Shown: positions 1-7,365 of the stretch, piece after piece
Position numbering within the stretch: position 1 is the stretch's first letter
How the letters are laid out: each line of letters opens with the position of its first letter
DNA from: Flavobacterium sp.
GTDB taxonomy: Bacteria > Bacteroidota > Bacteroidia > Flavobacteriales > Flavobacteriaceae
NCBI GenBank assembly: GCA_012032075.1
Contig: JAAURU010000036.1
Coordinates: 1 to 14,413 of the forward strand
DNA: 14,413 bases
Reading direction: 5' to 3'
Notes under the pieces: model-generated
Seen by the model: only the letters and a program-made list of their open reading frames with translations
What the model was told of the DNA's origin: nothing
Database searches by the model: none
Translations under genes and position numbers: made by a program

Positions 1-195
1 AAAAAGAGGACTATTTTAATGCTTTTAAAAAATACATTTCAGAAAGCGGTATTTTACTCAATTTTTCCGATAAAGAAAAAATTAAAAAAATATTTATATG
101 CAGAGTTTGTGAAACAACTTTTTGATGACAATAGTTATTATGAAATTATTCTTTCAGAAGATGCTATGATTAAAAAGGTTTTAGAGATGAAGTAA
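1..195 (+). CDS. C-terminus of a probable S41-family (C-terminal processing) peptidase, 5' partial
   Basis: Only the last ~65 residues are inside the window. The reading starts in the frame beginning at base 3 (KEDYFNAFKKYISESG...) and moves to the frame that ends at the TAA at 193-195 (...EFVKQLFDDNSYYEIILSED). The switch falls at a run of seven A's at 84-90; one A fewer would give a continuous DKEKIKKYLYAEFVKQLFDD. The helical tail, with a YY.I..-D-..I.K.LE ending, resembles the end of Bacteroidetes S41 peptidases as I remember them. The protease domain and its Ser/Lys dyad lie outside the window, so the family call is tentative. The next gene begins 15 bases downstream on the same strand. 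Confidence 0.4.
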   Translation, partial: KKRTILMLLKNTFQKAVFYSIFPIKKKLKKYLYAEFVKQLFDDNSYYEIILSEDAMIKKVLEMK

Positions 196-210
196 ATTAT
201 ACTATAGTGA

Positions 211-732
211 ATGGGTAGATTTTTTTTAGTAATACTTTTAATTGGATTTTTTTATACTTGTAATTCTCAGAAGTTAGAAGGGATAAGTAGTAAAAAATTT
301 AAACTTAATCCATGGGAAAATAATAATGGTTATCGTTATTCTCTTGGATATTTTAAAGATTTAGAATTAGGAGTTTCTTATATCATTTCATCTTATCCAC
401 AGAAAGATCCAGGATATGGAGGATTTGCATTATTGGTTCAAAATATAGGTGGTGGACTTGAATATTTAAGAATTGGAAATAAAAATGCATTTGGAGCAAG
501 AATTTCTTACGAAGTCAGTTTTTCTTTATTAACTGCTCAAATAGCAAGTGATTACATTTTTACAGATATTAGTAATCAAGTTAGGTTAATGCCAAAACTT
601 GGAATTTCCTTATTCAGTTTGATAAATTTATATTATGGTTGGAATAAAAATTTATTGAATCAAAATGATCTAAAAACTTCAGAACATATAATTTCATTGG
701 AAATCAACCTTTATGATTTTTTAAAATCTTAA
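211..732 (+). CDS. Small secreted hypothetical protein, probable outer-membrane beta-barrel
   Basis: This 173-residue protein is not recognised as a named family. Residues 1-19 form a signal peptide (short charged start, hydrophobic FFLVILLIGFFYT, then CNSQ). The cysteine is not in a good lipobox, so signal peptidase I cleavage near SQ is more likely than lipidation. The mature part alternates polar and hydrophobic or aromatic residues in short strands separated by Gly/Asn turns. It ends in a strand-like segment (HIISLEINLYDFL), as small Bacteroidetes barrel proteins often do. It starts 15 bases after the preceding peptidase gene, so the two may be co-transcribed. It converges on the minus-strand oxidoreductase, with only 6 bases between the two stops. 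The frame is intact and the ATG at 211 is the natural start for the signal peptide. Confidence 0.6.
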   Translation: MGRFFLVILLIGFFYTCNSQKLEGISSKKFKLNPWENNNGYRYSLGYFKDLELGVSYIISSYPQKDPGYGGFALLVQNIGGGLEYLRIGNKNAFGARISYEVSFSLLTAQIASDYIFTDISNQVRLMPKLGISLFSLINLYYGWNKNLLNQNDLKTSEHIISLEINLYDFLKS

Positions 733-738
733 AACAAC

Positions 739-1345
739 TTACTTTCCTATAGCATCATGAACTTGAACATGATTACCGTCATTCCACAACGTTAAAATAT
801 CACCAGCAACACTTGCACCACTTCCAGAAGCAATAGACAATTGACTTCTTAATCCAGCTAATGTGCCACAAACATAAATTCCTTCGGTTACCAAATGATC
901 TTCATTTTGCAATTGAATTCTATTTTTTTCAGGAAGTGCTTTTTTATTTGGAATGACATATTCCGCTAACCCTTCAATTAAAAACGGACTTCCTGAACCA
1001 ACAGCAACTACAATTATTTTGGTAATAAAAATGTTTGCATTGGTAATCACTTCAAAAGCATCATTAAAAATTAATTTTCAACACTTTTTCGTTAAAAATT
1101 TGCTCAACATGAGGATATTGCTCACTTAAATGTGACAAACTTTCGGTTAGTAATTCAGAACCCAATTTTCCAGCAGGAATGCCATATACATTATTGTAAA
1201 TACCATTTTGTAAAGAAGAAGCTTTTTGATGTGCAATAATTCCAATTTTTTTATCAGATGCAAATACTTTGTTTTTAGCCGAACCTAATAATAAAGCGCA
1301 AGAAACACCCGAAACACCACCACCAATAATTAAAACATCATACAT
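739..1345 (-). CDS. Short FAD-binding NAD(P)/FAD-dependent oxidoreductase (thioredoxin-reductase-like), one frameshift
   Basis: Read right to left, the N-terminal part MYDVLIIGGGVSG carries a GxGxxG dinucleotide-binding motif (G8, G10, G13). The C-terminal part has GIYVCGTLAGLRSQ followed by LSIASGSGASVAGDIL, the flavin-binding end typical of thioredoxin-reductase-like proteins. The halves are in different frames. The break is at five A's at 1066-1070; with one A removed the protein reads KINFNDAFEVITNAN without interruption. The joined product is ~202 residues, well short of the ~310 of true thioredoxin reductase. The NADPH domain with the CxxC active site is absent, so it is not TrxB. Short single-domain relatives are known in Flavobacteria; substrate unknown. 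It is the last gene of a minus-strand block, 67 bases after the small membrane protein. Confidence 0.75.
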
Positions 1346-1359
1346 AAGAAATAATCAAT

Positions 1360-1410
1360 TTTTAAATTCCAAATTACAAGATTTTAGACGTCCTATTTTG
1401 GAATTTAAAA
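1360..1410. repeat. 14-bp perfect inverted repeat between two minus-strand genes
   Basis: The left arm 1360-1373 (TTTTAAATTCCAAA) is the exact reverse complement of the right arm 1397-1410 (TTTGGAATTTAAAA), with 23 bases between them. It fills almost all of the 67-base gap between the small membrane protein and the oxidoreductase. In the minus-strand transcript it would form a 14-bp stem with only two G-C pairs. There is no T-run of the kind needed for an intrinsic terminator. It could be an operator, a processing site or a dispersed repeat; the sequence alone does not decide. Confidence 0.7.
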
Positions 1411-1412
1411 CC

Positions 1413-1607
1413 TTATTTCGTTTTCTCTTCAATTTTTTTGGAAACTAAATAAATAGCCATTAACAGGATAGCACACAAACCCGATACAATTCCTATCAAT
1501 GCAACAATGCTATTACCTTCAAATAGATTTTGAAAGTCTAACTTAATAATATTAAAAGCAATCAACAAAGAGGCTAGAATAATTACTACAATACTAAATA
1601 TTTTCAT
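1413..1607 (-). CDS. Small two-helix membrane protein, hypothetical
   Basis: A 64-residue inner-membrane protein with two hydrophobic helices (about residues 4-23 and 34-56), a short polar loop (KLDFQNLFEGNS) and a basic tail (SKKIEEKTK). It starts 11 bases after the MarC-family stop on the same strand, so the two are almost certainly co-transcribed. No catalytic motif is visible and I cannot assign a function. Similar short proteins occur in Flavobacteria, but I cannot name the family. The frame is intact and the ATG at 1605-1607 begins directly before the first helix. Confidence 0.65.
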   Translation of the reverse strand: MKIFSIVVIILASLLIAFNIIKLDFQNLFEGNSIVALIGIVSGLCAILLMAIYLVSKKIEEKTK

Positions 1608-1618
1608 GATTATAAATT

Positions 1619-2206
1619 TTAAATGAATAATTGTTTCACATTGGCACCAAATAATTTCACAGCAATAGCTAATAAAATAACACCAAATATTTTTCGAATA
1701 ATTCCCAAACCATTTTGACCAAGAATTTTTTCAATCTTTCCGGATAATTTTAATACCACATAAACTACTAATACATTTATTATAATAGCTATAATAATAT
1801 TAACTTTAGCATATTCTGATCGTAAAGACAATAAAGTTGTCATCGTTCCTGCACCAGCAATTAATGGAAAAGCAATAGGCACAATTGAAGCTGTTGTTGG
1901 GTTATCTTCTTTATATAATCGAATACCTAAAATCATTTCTAAAGCAAGAAAAAATAAAACAAACGAACCAGCAACTGCAAAAGAATTAGCATCAATACCT
2001 ATTAATTTTAAAATTTCTTCTCCTACAAAAAGAAACGCAATCATTATTATTGCCGATACTATGGTAGCTTTTCCAGATTGGATATGACCTATTTTACTAC
2101 GTAAATCAACAATAATTGGAATACTTCCTATAATATCAATTACTGCAAACAAAATCATGCTCACAGTAAAAACATCCCTCCAGTTTAGTAATTCGGTAAG
2201 ATTCAT
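1619..2206 (-). CDS. MarC-family integral membrane protein
   Basis: A 195-residue, very hydrophobic protein with about six membrane helices, the usual size and topology for the MarC (UPF0056) family. Typical features are FAVIDIIGSIPIIVDL in the first helix, the VAGSFVLFFLALEMILGIR segment, and PIAFPLIAGAGTMTTLL after the central loop. MarC was once linked to multiple antibiotic resistance, but that link was withdrawn and the transported substrate is unknown. It is the first gene of a minus-strand block with the small membrane protein and the oxidoreductase. The ATG at 2204-2206 lies only four bases after a perfect TAnnTTTG -7 motif, so the transcript is probably very short-leadered or leaderless. 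Confidence 0.88.
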   Translation of the reverse strand: MNLTELLNWRDVFTVSMILFAVIDIIGSIPIIVDLRSKIGHIQSGKATIVSAIIMIAFLFVGEEILKLIGIDANSFAVAGSFVLFFLALEMILGIRLYKEDNPTTASIVPIAFPLIAGAGTMTTLLSLRSEYAKVNIIIAIIINVLVVYVVLKLSGKIEKILGQNGLGIIRKIFGVILLAIAVKLFGANVKQLFI

Positions 2207-2210
2207 TATG

Positions 2211-2218
2211 CAAAGATA
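2211..2218 (-). promoter_or_regulatory. Bacteroidetes -7 promoter element for the MarC-family gene
   Basis: On the minus strand this reads TATCTTTG, an exact match to the Bacteroidetes -7 consensus TAnnTTTG. No convincing TTG -33 element lies at the expected distance. Transcription starting a few bases downstream would fall at or next to the ATG at 2206. Confidence 0.45.
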
Positions 2219-2285
2219 AGAATAACTACTATAGAAATAATAATTGCTTTGTAAAACTAGTGTTCATTTAATCGAATCAAACACT

Positions 2286-2293
2286 TACCTTTG
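2286..2293 (+). promoter_or_regulatory. Bacteroidetes -7 promoter element for the DUF3109 gene
   Basis: TACCTTTG matches TAnnTTTG exactly. A weak -33 candidate (GTTC at 2262-2265) lies about 20 bases upstream. The element contains the in-frame TTG at 2291, which argues that translation begins at the ATG at 2312 and not at this TTG. Confidence 0.5.
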
Positions 2294-2311
2294 CAAAACA
2301 ATTTTATACTT

Positions 2312-2878
2312 ATGTTTCAGCTTAATAAAACCATCATTTCAGAAGAAATTTTAGAAAAAGAATTTGTTTGTAACTTATCAGCTTGCAAAGGAGCTTGTTG
2401 TGTCGATGGTGATGCTGGGGCACCATTAGAACTTGCAGAAACAAAAATATTAGAAGCGATTTATCCTAAAGTAAAACCTTTTCTTCGTAAAGAAGGTATT
2501 AAAGTAATAGAAGAACAAGGAAAATTTGTTACAGGAGAAGATGGGGAATTTGAAACTACTTTAATAGACGGTAAAGATTGTGCATATGTAATTTTTGATG
2601 GTAAAACAGCTCTTTGTGGTATTGAACAAGCCTATAATCAAGGAATAATAGATTGGAAAAAACCAGTTTCTTGTCATTTATATCCTGTTCGTGTAAAAGA
2701 ATATTCCGATTTTGCTGCGGTTAATTATCATAAATGGCACATTTGTTCAGACGCATGTTCTTTAGGAAAAGAATTAGAGGTTCCAGTTTATAAATTTGTC
2801 AAAGAAGCTTTAGTTCGAAAATTCGGACAACAATGGTATGACGAATTGGAAAAAGTAGCACAAGATTTAAAAAAATAA
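2312..2878 (+). CDS. DUF3109 family cysteine-rich protein
   Basis: About 188 residues. The N-terminus holds a tight cysteine cluster (VCNLSACKGACCVDGDAGAP), and further cysteines follow in GKDCAYV, ALCGIE, SCHLYPVRV and HICSDACS. This arrangement is diagnostic of DUF3109 and is related to YkgJ-type CxxxCC proteins, thought to bind zinc or an Fe-S cluster; the biochemical role is unknown. The HLYPVR motif and the closing KFGQQWYDELE are also family features. I chose the ATG at 2312: an in-frame TTG at 2291 lies inside a perfect -7 promoter element and would add residues the family lacks. It lies upstream of nrdB on the same strand, but a 261-base gap with several inverted repeats suggests nrdB has its own promoter. 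Confidence 0.88.
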   Translation: MFQLNKTIISEEILEKEFVCNLSACKGACCVDGDAGAPLELAETKILEAIYPKVKPFLRKEGIKVIEEQGKFVTGEDGEFETTLIDGKDCAYVIFDGKTALCGIEQAYNQGIIDWKKPVSCHLYPVRVKEYSDFAAVNYHKWHICSDACSLGKELEVPVYKFVKEALVRKFGQQWYDELEKVAQDLKK

Positions 2879-2959
2879 GACTTTATTTTTCGATTAAAAA
2901 ACACACCTTAGCAAAGCTATTTACTGCTGTTAGCGACTATTTAACAATTGATTTACTTA

Positions 2960-3117
2960 TTTACAACAAACTGTATTTCAAATAGTTGTAAAATATTTTT
3001 CAGTAAGAATTTATTTACTCGTTGTTAAAAACTTACCTCAATTGTGAATAAGTTTGGCTTTCATTTGTCATATCATTTTATAAACTTTGTAGTCAGCTAA
3101 TTTTAGAGAAAATCTCT
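2960..3117. promoter_or_regulatory. nrdB upstream region with three inverted repeats
   Basis: The 261-base gap before nrdB holds no gene. It has an 8-bp perfect inverted repeat (TTTACAAC at 2960-2967, GTTGTAAA at 2985-2992), a 7-bp one (AAACTTA at 3029-3035, TAAGTTT at 3049-3055) and a short hairpin (AGAGA at 3105-3109, TCTCT at 3113-3117). Overlapping the second is TGTGAATAA (3043-3051), one mismatch from the reverse-strand DnaA box TGTGGATAA. No NrdR-box palindrome of the classical type was seen. A TAAACTTTG at 3081-3089 resembles a -7 element but has one base too many between TA and TTTG. Confidence 0.4.
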
Positions 3118-3139
3118 CGTTATTAACACAAAAAATCAA

Positions 3140-4126
3140 ATGAATATGTTGGCAGTCGAACCCATTTTACAAGAAAATAAAGATCGTTTCGTTATTTTTC
3201 CTATCAAACATCATGATATATGGGAATGGTATAAAAAAATGGAAGCTAGTTTTTGGACGGCTGAAGAAATAGATTTACATCAAGATATAAGTGATTGGAA
3301 CACCAAGTTAAATAATGATGAAAAATATTTTATCAAACATATTTTAGCCTTTTTTGCTGCTTCAGATGGTATTGTTAATGAAAATTTAGCTGAAAATTTT
3401 GTAAATGAAGTGCAATATGCAGAAGCTAAATTTTTCTATGGATTCCAAATCATGATGGAAAACATTCATAGTGAAACTTATTCTCTATTAATCGATACTT
3501 ATGTAAAAGACGAAGTGGAGAAAAATAAACTTTTTCACGCAATCGAAGTATTTCCAGCCATTAAGAAAAAAGCAGATTGGGCTTTGAAATGGATAGAATC
3601 TGATTCTTTTGCTGAACGCCTAATTGCTTTCGCAGCTGTTGAAGGAATTTTCTTTTCAGGAGCTTTTTGTTCCATCTTTTGGTTAAAAAAACGAGGTTTA
3701 ATGCCAGGATTAACCTTTTCAAATGAATTGATCTCTCGTGATGAAGGTGTTCACTGCGATTTTGCAGTGCATTTACACAACCATCACTTAGTAAATAAAG
3801 TGCCAAAAGATAGAATTAGAACCATAATTATCGATGCTCTAACTATCGAAAGAGAGTTTGTAACAGAGTCCCTTCCTGTAAGTTTAATAGGAATGAACGC
3901 AAACCTTATGACACAATATTTAGAATTCGTTACTGATAGATTGTTAGTAGAATTAGGATGCGAAAGAGAATACAATGCTTCAAATCCATTCGATTTCATG
4001 GACATGATATCACTTCAAGGAAAAACAAATTTCTTTGAAAAAAGAGTAGCAGAATACCAAAAAGCTGGAGTAATGAACAGTGGTGATTCTGAATCTACAA
4101 AAATTAGCTTTGACGCTGATTTTTAA
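3140..4126 (+). CDS. nrdB: Class Ia ribonucleoside-diphosphate reductase, beta subunit
   Basis: This 328-residue radical-generating subunit carries the di-iron site and the stable tyrosyl radical that NrdA uses to reduce ribonucleoside diphosphates. The metal ligands are visible: D45 in FWTAEEIDL, E107 and H110 in MENIHSE, E168 in AFAAVEGIFF, and E202 and H205 in SRDEGVHCDF. The radical tyrosine is Y114 (HSETYSLL). Residue spacings (MENIHSE to VEG 61, VEG to DEGVH 34) are close to those of the mouse R2 protein, so this is the eukaryote-like branch common in Bacteroidetes. The C-terminus, ISFDADF, is the peptide that docks into NrdA. The frame is intact. A second in-frame ATG at 3146 is an alternative start. 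nrdA follows after 227 bases on the same strand. Confidence 0.97.
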   Translation: MNMLAVEPILQENKDRFVIFPIKHHDIWEWYKKMEASFWTAEEIDLHQDISDWNTKLNNDEKYFIKHILAFFAASDGIVNENLAENFVNEVQYAEAKFFYGFQIMMENIHSETYSLLIDTYVKDEVEKNKLFHAIEVFPAIKKKADWALKWIESDSFAERLIAFAAVEGIFFSGAFCSIFWLKKRGLMPGLTFSNELISRDEGVHCDFAVHLHNHHLVNKVPKDRIRTIIIDALTIEREFVTESLPVSLIGMNANLMTQYLEFVTDRLLVELGCEREYNASNPFDFMDMISLQGKTNFFEKRVAEYQKAGVMNSGDSESTKISFDADF

Positions 4127-4353
4127 ATAAACAAAAAAATAATTGTTGTCCACTGTAATAACAATATAAATAATTGGAAGCGAATCTTTAGGGCAAAGAA
4201 TAAAACCTTGTTCCTGCTGTTCGTTACAATCTTTTTTATAGATACCATAATGAGCTTTCAAAGCATCTATAAAAAAGGATTTCCACTTCCATCAGGGCTA
4301 GGAAGTAAAGAGTAGTCAATGCAATTAACCAGAAACAAATAAACAGTAGTAAA
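4127..4353. other. Spacer between nrdB and nrdA, coding-like on both strands
   Basis: No annotated gene fits this 227-base gap, yet it is unusually open. On +, the frame following the nrdB stop stays open to a TAG at about 4313-4315, with an ATG at 4251 giving a 21-residue reading. On -, a reading containing KAHYGIYKKDCNEQQEQGF is open across most of the gap; one base at a six-A run near 4271 would join it upstream to DYSLLPSPDGSGNPF. Given the indel rate here, a small gene could be hidden, most plausibly on the minus strand. No start codon can be fixed and no family is recognised. Confidence 0.2.
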
Positions 4354-6743
4354 ATGAATGTAGTAAAAAGAGACGGAAGAAGAGAGCCAGTAATGTTTGA
4401 TAAAATTACCGACAGAATTAGATTCTTATGCTATGAACTGAATGAACTAGTTGATCCAGTTAAAGTAGCCATGAGAGTAATCGAAGGATTATATGATGGA
4501 GTAACCACTTCAGAATTGGATAATTTAGCTGCCGAAACTGCTGCTTCCATGACCATTACACATCCAGATTATGCACAATTAGCAGCGCGTATTGCCGTTT
4601 CTAATTTACATAAAAATACAACTAAGTCGTTCTCAGAAACCATGACCGATTTGTATAAATATGTGAACCCACGTACAAATCTAGAAGCTCCTATGTTATC
4701 AGATGAAGTGTATCAGGTAATCATGGAAAATGCAGAACGATTAGATTCTACTATTATATACAATCGCGATTTCAACTACGATTACTTGTTTAAACCTTAG
4801 AACGCTCTTATTTATTAAAAATAAGTGGAAAAATAGCAGAACGTCCACAACACATGTTAATGCGTGTTGCTGTTGGTATTCATTTAAACGATATCGATTC
4901 GGCAATTGAAACTTATGAGTTAATGTCTAAGAAGTTCTTTACACATGCAACTCCTACATTATTCAACGCAGGAACACCAAAACCTCAAATGTCATCTTGT
5001 TTCTTATTAACCATGAAAGACGATAGTATAGATGGTATTTATGATACATTAAAACAAACGGCTAAAATTTCACAATCAGCTGGTGGAATTGGATTAGCAA
5101 TTCACAATGTAAGAGCAACAGGTTCTTATATTCGTGGTACAAATGGAACTTCAAACGGAATTGTTCCTATGTTACGTGTTTTCAACGATACGGCACGTTA
5201 TGTAGATCAAGGTGGAGGAAAACGTAAAGGAAGTTTCGCTATATACATTGAACCATGGCATGCAGATATTTTTGATTTCTTAGATTTGAAAAAGAATACA
5301 GGAAAAGAAGAAATGCGAGCAAGAGATTTATTTTTTGCGATGTGGATGTGTGATTTATTCATGAAACGTGTAGAAGAAGATGGAAAATGGACATTAATGT
5401 GTCCTAATGAATGTCCAGGATTATGCGATGTATATGGAGACGAATTTGATGCGTTATATATTTCTTATGAAAATGCAGGAAAAGGAAGAAAAACAATTAA
5501 AGCACGTGAGCTTTGGGAAAAAATACTAGAATCTCAAATTGAAACGGGAACACCTTATATGTTGTATAAGGATGCAGCAAATAGAAAATCAAATCAAAAA
5601 AATTTAGGAACCATTCGTTCCTCAAACTTATGTACTGAGATTTTAGAATACACATCTCCAGACGAGGTAGCGGTTTGTAATTTAGCTTCTATTTCTTTAC
5701 CAATGTTTGTAGAAGATGGAACATTCAATCACCAATTCTTATTTGATGTTACCAAAAGAATTACACGTAACTTAAACAAAGTAATAGACAGAAATTATTA
5801 TCCAGTTAAAGAAGCAGAAAATTCAAATTTACGCCATAGACCTATTGGTTTAGGAGTACAAGGATTAGCAGATGCATTCATTTTGTTAAGATTGCCATTT
5901 ACAAGTGATGAAGCTAAAAAATTAAACCAAGAAATTTTTGAAACGATTTACTTTGCAGCTGTAACCGCTTCAATGGAATTAGCTACAGAAGAAGGACCAT
6001 ATTCTTCATTTGAAGGTTCACCTATTTCTAAAGGAGAGTTTCAGTACAATTTATGGGGTTTAAAAGACGAAGAATTATCAGGAAGATGGGATTGGGCTTC
6101 ACTTCGTAAAGAAGTTATGGAAAAAGGAGTTCGTAATTCCTTATTATTAGCACCTATGCCAACGGCTTCTACTTCTCAAATTTTAGGAAATAATGAAGCT
6201 TTTGAACCATACACTTCAAATATTTACACACGAAGAGTATTATCAGGTGAATTTATCGTTGTAAATAAGCATTTATTGCATGATTTAGTAAATTTAGGTT
6301 TATGGAATGAAACATTGAAACAAGAAATCATGCGTAATAATGGTTCGGTTCAAAATATAGATGTTATTCCTCAAAATATTAAAGAATTATATAAAACGGT
6401 TTGGGAATTAAGTATGAAAGACATTATTGACATGTCACGACATAGAGGTTATTTTATTGACCAATCACAATCGTTAAACTTGTTCATGGAAGGAGCAACA
6501 ATGGCAAAATTAACATCAATGCATTTTTATGCTTGGAAAAGCGGTTTAAAAACGGGAATGTATTATTTAAGAACAAAATCAGCAGTAGATGCGATTAAGT
6601 TTACTTTGAATAATGATAAAAAAGCAGAACCAGTTGCTGTTGCAGTTGAAGTAGAACCAGAAATGACAGAAGCAGAATTTAAAGCGATGCTAGAACGTTC
6701 TAAAGCAGCTGGACCAGACGATTGTGAGATGTGTGGTTCTTGA
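4354..6743 (+). CDS. nrdA: Class Ia ribonucleoside-diphosphate reductase, alpha (catalytic) subunit, one frameshift
   Basis: About 796 residues once rejoined. It reduces ribonucleoside diphosphates to deoxyribonucleotides with the radical from NrdB. Residues 1-~90 form an ATP-cone (VVKRDGRREPVMFDKI), the overall activity switch. Catalytic residues, in rejoined numbering, are N425, C427 and E429 in SNLCTEIL and the redox pair C216 (MSSCFLL) and C442 (AVCNLAS). The radical-transfer tyrosines sit in GMYYLRTK, and the tail ends CEMCGS, the shuttle CxxC re-reduced by thioredoxin or glutaredoxin. The frame breaks at AAACC near 4792-4796, where the first part hits a TAG at 4798. One added A restores FKTLERSYLLKISGKIAERP. 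Relatives read DYFGFKTLER as I recall, so up to four bases may be missing. This single break is most likely a sequence error. Confidence 0.96.
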
Positions 6744-6763
6744 GAATAGATTAAAGAAAATAG

Positions 6764-6797
6764 AAAACAGTCATCAAACGATGGCTGTTTTTGTTTT
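6764..6797 (+). terminator. Intrinsic terminator after nrdA
   Basis: AAAACAGTCATC (6764-6775) pairs with GATGGCTGTTTT (6780-6791) across an AAAC loop, with one G-U pair, and is followed by T-rich sequence to 6797. It lies 20 bases after the nrdA stop and closes the nrdB-nrdA unit. Confidence 0.85.
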
Positions 6798-6818
6798 AAA
6801 GAATTGCATTTCAATTCG

Positions 6819-6826
6819 TACCTTTG
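6819..6826 (+). promoter_or_regulatory. Bacteroidetes -7 promoter element upstream of the 74-residue gene
   Basis: TACCTTTG matches TAnnTTTG exactly, 23 bases before the ATG at 6850 and just after the nrdA terminator. A TTG at 6791-6793 is ~25 bases upstream, slightly too far for an ideal -33 element. Confidence 0.5.
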
Positions 6827-6849
6827 GCAACAAATAAAAAAAGAGAAAA

Positions 6850-7074
6850 ATGGCTAAAGAAAATAAAGGAGTTTATACAGGAATAATTGAACAAGATGAA
6901 AAAGGCAACTTTTTCTGTGGGGAATATTTATTGGATTATAAATACACTATGTCAAAATTTAAAATTGGAGATAAAATAAACATCAAATCAGTAATAGAAA
7001 ATCCTAGTGATATCAGTTATGATAAATATCCAAAAAAATCAAGTAATTTCTTTTTGGCAAACGATAAACCTTAA
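6850..7074 (+). CDS. 74-residue hypothetical protein
   Basis: I do not recognise this protein. It is small, soluble and basic, with no signal peptide or membrane helix. The content is strand-like with a KFKIGDKINIKSVIE segment that could be a small beta-barrel or OB-like fold, but that is only an impression. It has its own -7 promoter element upstream and an A-rich leader (AAAAAAAGAGAAAA) just before the ATG, as is usual for Bacteroidetes starts. It sits after the nrdA terminator and is followed by a long AT-rich spacer, so it appears monocistronic. The frame is intact. Confidence 0.6.
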   Translation: MAKENKGVYTGIIEQDEKGNFFCGEYLLDYKYTMSKFKIGDKINIKSVIENPSDISYDKYPKKSSNFFLANDKP

Positions 7075-7115
7075 ATAATTTAATAATTTGGCTTTAGTCT
7101 AATTATTATATGTAA

Positions 7116-7260
7116 ACCACATAGAAAGAAAATGTCAATTATTTTGTATAAAGTCGCTTTGCTCTATAAAAGTTTAGATAGTCAAAATGCTATGTGTAAA
7201 ATGTAAATTTTCTATAAAACCGCTATGTAATTCAAGTAATTTATGTGAAATCTATGTGGT
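7116..7260. repeat. Inverted-repeat-bounded intergenic element, MITE- or REP-like
   Basis: ACCACATAGA (7116-7125) and TCTATGTGGT (7251-7260) are perfect 10-bp inverted ends 145 bases apart. The interior repeats related words: TCTATAAAA at 7163-7171 and 7211-7219, and GCTATGT at 7189-7195 and 7222-7228. No coding frame is present. It occupies much of the 7075-7365 spacer between the 74-residue gene and the metallopeptidase. From memory, CACATAG-type intergenic repeats are common in Flavobacterium genomes, so it may be one copy of a dispersed family. No clear target-site duplication was seen. Confidence 0.5.
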
Positions 7261-7365
7261 AAATAAATATATTTTTTAGACCATAGCCAATAATTTAAAT
7301 TGTCTAATTGTAAAAAATAATTTTTAAATCATTATTTTTTTTAATTTAGCTTAAAATATTTTAAA

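Noticed and set aside
739..1345. Two separate small genes, or a true thioredoxin reductase
   Set aside because: The two halves join at one base, and the NADPH domain and CxxC needed for TrxB are absent.
3561..4005. Two minus-strand open frames inside nrdB
   Set aside because: They lie antisense to an unmistakable NrdB, have unnatural composition and have no start signals.
6563..6814. Minus-strand open frame across the end of nrdA
   Set aside because: It is antisense to the NrdA C-terminal tail and runs through the intrinsic terminator.
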